Assembly (NCBI GenBank): GCA_029204225.1
Contig: CM055096.1
Coordinates: forward strand, 37,779,460 to 37,843,459
Direction of reading: 5' to 3'
DNA from: Diphasiastrum complanatum
Lineage: Eukaryota > Streptophyta > Lycopodiopsida > Lycopodiales > Lycopodiaceae
Length of the DNA stretch: 64,000 nt
Shown here in pieces: positions 58,105 to 64,000 of this stretch. Every line of letters begins with the position of its first letter. Within the stretch, counting starts at the first letter, position 1. The notes beneath the pieces were generated by a model. It worked only from the letters and a program-made list of their open reading frames with translations. It ran no database searches and was not told the DNA's origin. The position numbers and the translations under genes were made by a program.

Positions 58105-58852
58105 ATGCGAAAAGCTCACGAAAGAAAATTATTCGTGATACAGTAGGAGAAAGTCAAATGATGTGAAAGTCAAACGGCTCGAAGCGACGCGAAAACCTTT
58201 GCGACACTTTTTGACCTTCACGCTACAAAGGATCAGGAAGATCATGCAAGTACCATGGACTACAAAACCCTGATCTGATATGATGACGTTAGTGGAAGAG
58301 CATTAGGACGTGCCTAATCCATTTCTCTTTTTATCCATGATTAGTTATAGATTGTTTAGTCTATCTGATCTGGTGTGCTACTTAGAATGTATAAGATATA
58401 TGCAATCGCAAATAGACAATACACAGAACACAGAATAGGAGTCCAAGACAGGATCCAGAGAGATCCAAGAAGTCTGCTAGTAAGCGAGACATTACTCGTG
58501 GGAGAACATCGCTTCTCTCACACCCACGCGCTGTGTGGGTCTGTCATACAACGTTCAAAAAACAAGAGGATCAATAGATGATACTGTAGCTATTATGCAC
58601 ATATCACTCTTAATTTTGTCTGATCTTAAATGAATTACTGTCTGCTATCACTTATGTATCTTACTCACCTGTATTATCTATTCCGCACATTGGTTCAGTT
58701 TTGTTGAATGCTATACTAATCTAAAACATAGGTCAATAGTGTCTGTCTACATTATGGAGGACTGTAGGAATGATATAGCCGACAATGACCAGCAATCATA
58801 TCCGAAATCCATCTGAATTGTTCTTTTTTTGTGATTTATTTGATTTCGCTTC
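58105..58852 (+). other. Copia E2 5' region (LTR/leader)
   Basis: Duplicate of 14553-15305; no coding. Confidence 0.5.
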
Positions 58853-59190
58853 AGCACCCAAGATCTATACAATCCTCGATTCATCAGGATCTAACTTCCT
58901 GGCATGGAAGGTTAAGACCTCGCTAATACTTAAAGGAGAAAAATTATTTCCCTAGGTAGATGGCACCGAGGAGATGCCTACAACAACAGACTAGGAGCTA
59001 CGTGAATAGAGGGAGAAGAATGACAAGGCAGTAGTCATGTTATCTCCATCCATCGAGGATAGTCTCTGGCTACAATCTCTAAAGAAAAGGAGCTGTAGGA
59101 TACTGTTGTACTATACCGACAAGGTTAATATAGATTTTGTAGTAAATAATGTCGTTCCCATAGAGGACAGTGTTAGAAATTTATGTATTT
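58853..59190 (+). pseudogene. Copia E2 gag N-terminal fragment
   Basis: Duplicate of 15306-15641 with SNFLAWKVKTSLILKG and SPSIEDSLWLQSL. It carries two more stops (after TTTD and ELRE) than the first copy. It ends before any zinc knuckle or pol sequence. Confidence 0.7.
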
Positions 59191-60151
59191 GATACAATTA
59201 TGACAAGTGATTTCAAGTGCTATTCTGGTTGTCAACAGACATTAGAAAGTAACCAATATTACTTGTGTTTGGTGTGTGTAATGTTAATAATTTCATAACA
59301 ACAATCCGGCCTCTATCAAATCGAATGAAATGCATTCTACAGATGAGATGTTATCAGAGTAGTACGGTAGTACTACACTTCGGATGATTAAGGTGTCAAC
59401 AAAGAGTTGAGTATTGTTCGATGTATTTGTGGTTGTGCAGACAATTAATTAATCGTGTTCGTGAACTGTTTGTTTCTAGACAGAAGTCCTCAACAACTTA
59501 AGTCCAAGGTTATGGTTAAAGAACACAAATAGTTGTAGAGCACGTTAGAAACTTATGTTAGTTACAATCAGATCAAAGACTCAATTCTTCATATAGGGAC
59601 TGTCATCTCATATGTATACATACAGTTTTATTCAATGATCGTGCTAAATTGTACCAAATATATATGTTATTCGAGTGCTGAAAAGATTGTATTCGCGACA
59701 GACAAATAAGATGATTTTAAGACAATTCTTTAGCGCATGTTTTACGGATACACAGCAAACGACTGTAATGTGCTAGAGAGTCTATCTGATTAGAGAGTAA
59801 TTCATGTAATGCATTAGAGATTGCTAGTAGACTCAGGATCACTCACACTCCACAATGCCGAGAATGGAGATAAGCGAAAATAACTCTCAGCACTCTATTC
59901 ACTTCTTCAACCTCTTACATATGCATAAACTATTCTCTCTTGATGCTCGAGACTGAACTGTGAGATCAATATATGTTCTACGGGGTGAACAAACACACTC
60001 TAAAACAACAGGTGCATTGCTCCCCCGAAAAGGTCTAGTTAACAATTAGATTGAGTATACGTTCAATTATAACATAAGAGGTATATTTAACTAAGAGTTA
60101 AAATTACTCTAGTTTAGCATGTCTTTTCATATCTAGTCGTTTTGCGTGGAC
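59191..60151. other. Copia E2 non-coding tail and inner arm of the inverted repeat
   Basis: Matches 15642-16440 up to ~59985 and then continues for ~165 bp that are present only in the two inverted arms. Confidence 0.5.
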
Positions 60152-60537
60152 GACCTAGTAAAGGCTATCCAAGGCAATGTCTTTTCTTTTTAAAAGTCTT
60201 GTCCTTAATTACAAGGCAAGTACTTAGGAGATATATTCTCGAAAAATGTCTTAGGCCTCTTCATGATTTATATTTATCCGGCTCATATCTTCATTTTTGA
60301 GTATATCATGCCATATTCATGCTGATATTCAATATTTAACAAATTCATGGCATCACATATTCCCTTCCTCAAATGTGAAACATCCTCATGAACATATCAT
60401 CGTTATTTCAAGGATCATTCACGAAACATCCTGTTCTTCAGATTTTCGTTAAGGCGAACATATATTTTTTCATATGTTTTTTTCTTTAGATATTTCTTCA
60501 TCTTAGAGAATATCTGTCTTTGTTGTTTTTTTAAATG
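60152..60537. other. Spacer (loop) of the inverted repeat
   Basis: 386 bp of AT-rich unique sequence between the arms; no gene seen. Confidence 0.7.
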
Positions 60538-62377
60538 TCCACACAAAATGACTAGATATGAAAAGACATGCTAAACTAGAGTAATTTTAGCTCTTAATTA
60601 AATATACCTCTTATGGTATAATTGAACGTATACTCAATCTAATTGTTAACTAGACCTTTTCGCGGGAGCGACGCATTTGTTGTTTTAGAGGTGTGTTTTT
60701 TTGCCCCGTAGAACATATATTGATCTCACAGTTCAGTCTCGAGCATCGAGAGAGAAGAGTTTATGCATATGTAAGAGGTTGAAGAAGTGAATAGAGTGCT
60801 GAGAGTTATTTTCGCTTATCTCCATTCTCTGCATTGTTGAGTGTGAGTGATCTTGAGTCTACTAGCAATCTCTAATGCATTACATGAATTACTCTCTAAT
60901 CAGATAGACTCTCTAGCACATTACAGTCGTTTGCTATGTATCCGTAAAACATGCGCTAAAGAATTGTCTTAAAATCATCTTATTTGTCTGTCGCGAATAC
61001 AATCTTTTCAGCACTCGAATAACATCTATATTTGGTACAATTTAGCATGATCACTGAATAAAACTGTATGTATACATATGAGATGACAGTCCCTGTCTGA
61101 AGAATTGAGTCTTTGATCTGATTGTAACTAGCATAAGTTTCTAACGTGCTCTAGAACTATTTGTGTTCTTTAATTATAACCTTGGACTTAAGTTGTTGAG
61201 GACTTCTGTCTAGAAACAAACAGTTCACAAACACGATTAATTAATTGTCTGCACAGCCACAAATACATCGAACATTACTCGACTCTCTGTTGACACCTTA
61301 ATCATCCGAACTGAAGTACTACCATACTACTCTGATAACATCTCATCTGTAGAACGCATTTCATTTGATTTGATATTCATAATATGGCAAAACATGCCAA
61401 CGTTTCCCTACGTCAAAGAGGCTCGAATTCCTATAGTGGAGTTGTATGGAAAGTCTACTTTACTTAGTTAGCTCAACTAACAAGGATCCACATGTTCAAC
61501 CCTAGATCCAAGCACACAAGCATCAAGGAGATGAAGTTAGTCATCACGCGGAGGTTCGATCCCATGAGAGCGATAGCATAAAACAAATCCAACATGCGAG
61601 GATGATTCACAATTAGTTCTAAGATCCATTAACACTAAGCATTAACCCTACATCCATTAACACTAAATCCACAATGATGATAGCTTACTCTTTTTGTTCT
61701 TCCCTTCTCTCTCACAAAAAGCATAAGAAATAGCAATTCCAATAAACTTCATATCCAACAATTACCAAATACAAAGAAAATATGTGAGATGGAGATCCAT
61801 AAGAGAGCCAATATGCTTGTATTGAAATAAAGAGAGAACATGTACAATCATTTAAAATTGTTACTTATATAAGAGATTGAGGAGGTGGGCGTCCCAATTC
61901 CTATTGGCTAACTCCTACCTCCCTAAGTATTCAAATTTTAAAAAAGAGTGGGAACCCATTCAATAATTGGAGGGAACCAATTTGAAATTGAAATTTGGTG
62001 GGAACCCCAACTTTATTTACTAACTTGACATTTAGACCTGCGACATTAAAAGTCCGGAAAAAAGGCCTAAAGTCCTTTTATTAACTTGTAAGTAAGCAAA
62101 TAACTATGTGATCATCGGGTTGGACTTACACACACAGGGTGCCAGATCTCTCTCACTTATTAACTAGAGTTAGGCTTGTCTTGGCAAGCCCTTCAACAGT
62201 ATCTCCCACCAAAATTGGTGGCAGTCCCATGACACCTCGGGAGATTTATTCACTTCGGACTTTGATTAACCTCGCGTCGTACTTTGACTAGATGGTACTG
62301 CACCTTTTGCATGAACTCAAGGCGGACAATATTAAAATCAATATTGTGCAGTAGGAAGCACTTATTTGCACCGGCCA
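60538..62377. repeat. Large inverted repeat, right arm
   Basis: Reverse-complement copy of the left arm, continuous except that the 56979-59314 block is missing (join at ~61385). It ends at 62377, where sequence switches to direct orientation and matches 54822 onward. Confidence 0.85.
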
Positions 62378-63527
62378 ACCAACAGCAATGGACAAGCATA
62401 TCTCGGAATTGGGATCAAAGAATACCTTGATTAGCCAAAAAGTGATATAGCTGAATCGGGAGCTTAAGGTCGCCAAACAACATGAGTCAAAGTTTGAGGC
62501 CGAGATGAAGAAAGCCCAACAAACAACCGACGCTCTAGAAGGCAATGTGGAGATTCTTAAGAATACATTGACGACAATGCAAGATCAAGTGGACAAAGCC
62601 ATCCAAGATGCCAAACAATAGGTGTTGTTGCTCCAAGGGCAATTGGATATGGTTGCGCTTGAATGAGAGCCCCTTCAAGATGAATTGGATGCAACCACCC
62701 TTGAATTGAGACAAGTATCTGATCGTCCACCCACACCAAATGAGATCTGATACCTGTTCAGGAAGGTTGAAACCTATCAAACTTCATGTGTAGGGTTTCA
62801 AGAAAGATTTGACAAGTTAAAACATACGACATCGATCAAGCTGGCCAAGGTTAAAACAATCATCAAAGATTATGAAATGCCGAAGCCGATCAAATCTTGG
62901 AGCCGAATCCCCAGATTATTGTTCTGGTAATGCCACAATTCTCACTGGGGCACCAAACAGAAGAATAACAGGATGCGATGGATGATTACTTAAGGCCTCT
63001 GAGATAGAGGAAGGCAAAGAGTTGGATAAGTTACCAGCCTTGGGAGAGCAGCCAGCTTGGAGAACAAGAGTTTTTAAAAAAACTCTTGATTCTATAAGGA
63101 GTTATGTTGCTAGTCTTACCAACTACGAGTGGATCCATATTATATGTTGATGCCACGTTGTAACAAATGGAAAAATTTGGGTGTGCCAATGGACAAAATC
63201 AATACCCATACTCCAAATTGCCCCATAATCCACCAGTGTTACAATTCGACAATTTTAGCTGATTTCCACCATGCCTTACAAGCTTATTAGTAGGAATATA
63301 TGTTCTCACTAGATCCAACAGCTAGGCAATTTATGTTGTTCGCAAAAATCTTGACAATGTTGGCGTCGGTCGCTACATGATAGGATGATTGCTTTTCTAC
63401 TTTGGCTTTCGATCCTAATAAACCAATGGCATCCGCTAGCGTCCAAGATCAGCTGCCAATAGCAAGGTTGCACTATCGTGCCGCGATGATGGGTGGTTCA
63501 TGGGAATCATTTACAGCATGGACTACG
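62378..63527 (+). pseudogene. Gypsy B3: third copy of the B accessory ORF (coiled coil and C-domain)
   Basis: Direct copy of 54822-55925, starting in the coiled coil (AMDKHISELGSKNTLIS, then VAKQHESKFEAEMKKAQQT and NVEILKNTLTTMQDQ) and reaching the C-domain (DSIRSYVAS, the NAPIIH-equivalent region and the QLPI segment). It includes a coiled-coil piece that B2 has lost. Stops at ~62446, 62620 and 62665 break it. It is bounded on the left by the inverted repeat and on the right by copia D2 at 63527. N-domain and LTR are absent. Confidence 0.72.
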
Positions 63528-64000
63528 AGATGTAAGAGCAAAATCTAAAAAATCAGCATAGTCCACTGATTTTGTAGAGGCACATGTCTTACTTTGCTTA
63601 CTTTGCTTACTTTGTAGAGACTGTTTTGGGCTATCCAACAACCATGTCTCTTTTTACAATTTGTTGTCCAAGATCCTACGACACTGCACTTGGTTGTCCA
63701 AGATCTTCCAAAACTGGTCCTTGTTGTCCAACAGTTCCTACAGGCTGATTTTGAGCAACAACGGATGGTTCTTGATGAACATTAGGCTCTAAACTTGATG
63801 AGGTGTTGAGCAAGTCAAAACTGGTTGATTGTTGTCCCTTATCTCCATCAATAGAAGATGGTATCAAATTTGGAAAAACTTCAATATTCACACTATGTGG
63901 GCTGTCCCCCTTCAAGATATGAGTTGGGGCCACATCTAATGAATTCTTTTCATCAAAATGCACATCACAACTAAAAATAATCTTGTTAATGCTCAAATTG
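63528..64000 (-). mobile_element. Copia D2 fragment running out of the window
   Basis: The first ~75 bp matches the RT start of copia D (40455-40520). Beyond it lies the normal upstream pol sequence that copia D lost, on the minus strand. The word AAAGTAAGC is repeated in tandem at 63590-63620. Confidence 0.78.
63676..64000 (-). pseudogene. Copia D2 integrase tail and integrase-RT linker
   Basis: The frame from about 63996 down begins SINKIIFSCDVHFDEKNSLD, the standard copia integrase tail (the S-x-D-V-x-F-D-E motif), and continues into a Ser/Gln/Pro-rich linker ending in a stop near 63676. The real start lies outside the window. It shows what stood between integrase and RT in copia D before its internal deletion. 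Confidence 0.78.

Larger units (their letters stand above)
55937..60151. repeat. Large inverted repeat, left arm
   Basis: Two blocks of this arm, 55937-56978 and 59315-60151 (about 1.88 kb together), match the reverse complement of 60538-62377. The 2.3 kb between the blocks (56979-59314) has no counterpart in the right arm. The arm covers the end of the B2 accessory ORF, its LTR and copia E tail sequence. Confidence 0.85.

Overview
The window is a retrotransposon-dominated stretch of a land-plant nuclear genome, most likely a seed plant. Nearly all recognisable coding sequence belongs to decayed Ty3/gypsy elements of Tat/Athila type (LGRPW protease motif, integrase without chromodomain, PBS resembling the 3' end of tRNA-Asp) and Ty1/copia elements (initiator-Met-type PBS). 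The only clear host gene is a SIN3-like fragment (19564-20305) with GT-AG introns and a TATA box. I see no bacterial features, CRISPR array or rRNA. The species cannot be named from this sequence.

Layout. 1-932 is unassigned AT-rich DNA, followed by two short repeats (933-1312). 1353-10052 is gypsy A1, truncated at its 5' end (RT, RNase H, integrase, accessory ORF, 3' LTR). 10053-10316 is the leader and 144-bp LTR of copia D (minus strand). 10317-14551 is gypsy B1. 14552-17850 holds copia E and copia F fragments. 18214-20305 carries a repeat, a promoter and the SIN3-like fragment. 21311-23330 is a stand-alone relative of the gypsy accessory ORF. 23400-24963 is copia G. 24964-26735 is mostly unassigned. 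26736-30905 is copia H (minus) with a chimeric double gag, 30906-32935 is copia I (minus), and 32936-34504 is gypsy A3 (minus), ending in a (CT)63 tract. 37611-56978 is a three-level nest: gypsy B2 contains copia D, which contains gypsy A2 (41919-52159, 5-bp target duplication CAAAC). 55937-62377 is a large inverted repeat. 62378-63527 is a third copy of the B accessory ORF, and 63528-64000 is a second copia D fragment.

The blocks 1353-16440 and 45916-59985 are copies of each other, including the A/D insertion junction, so the nest formed first and about 14 kb was later duplicated. Most elements are dead: they carry stops, frameshifts and internal deletions, and many of the stops fit C-to-T or G-to-A change.

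Most interesting signal. The gypsy elements carry a long sense ORF between integrase and the 3' LTR. Its layout is an N-terminal domain, a Ser/Thr/Pro-rich linker, a coiled coil and a C-terminal domain, with shared motifs such as NWPIIH and QLPI-x-R-x-YYRAA. It is preserved in two diverged gypsy families and has a possible third, more distant version at 21311-23330. I do not recognise the protein family. A second notable feature is the 144-bp copia LTR carrying an antisense tRNA-like sequence with near-perfect Pol III A and B boxes.
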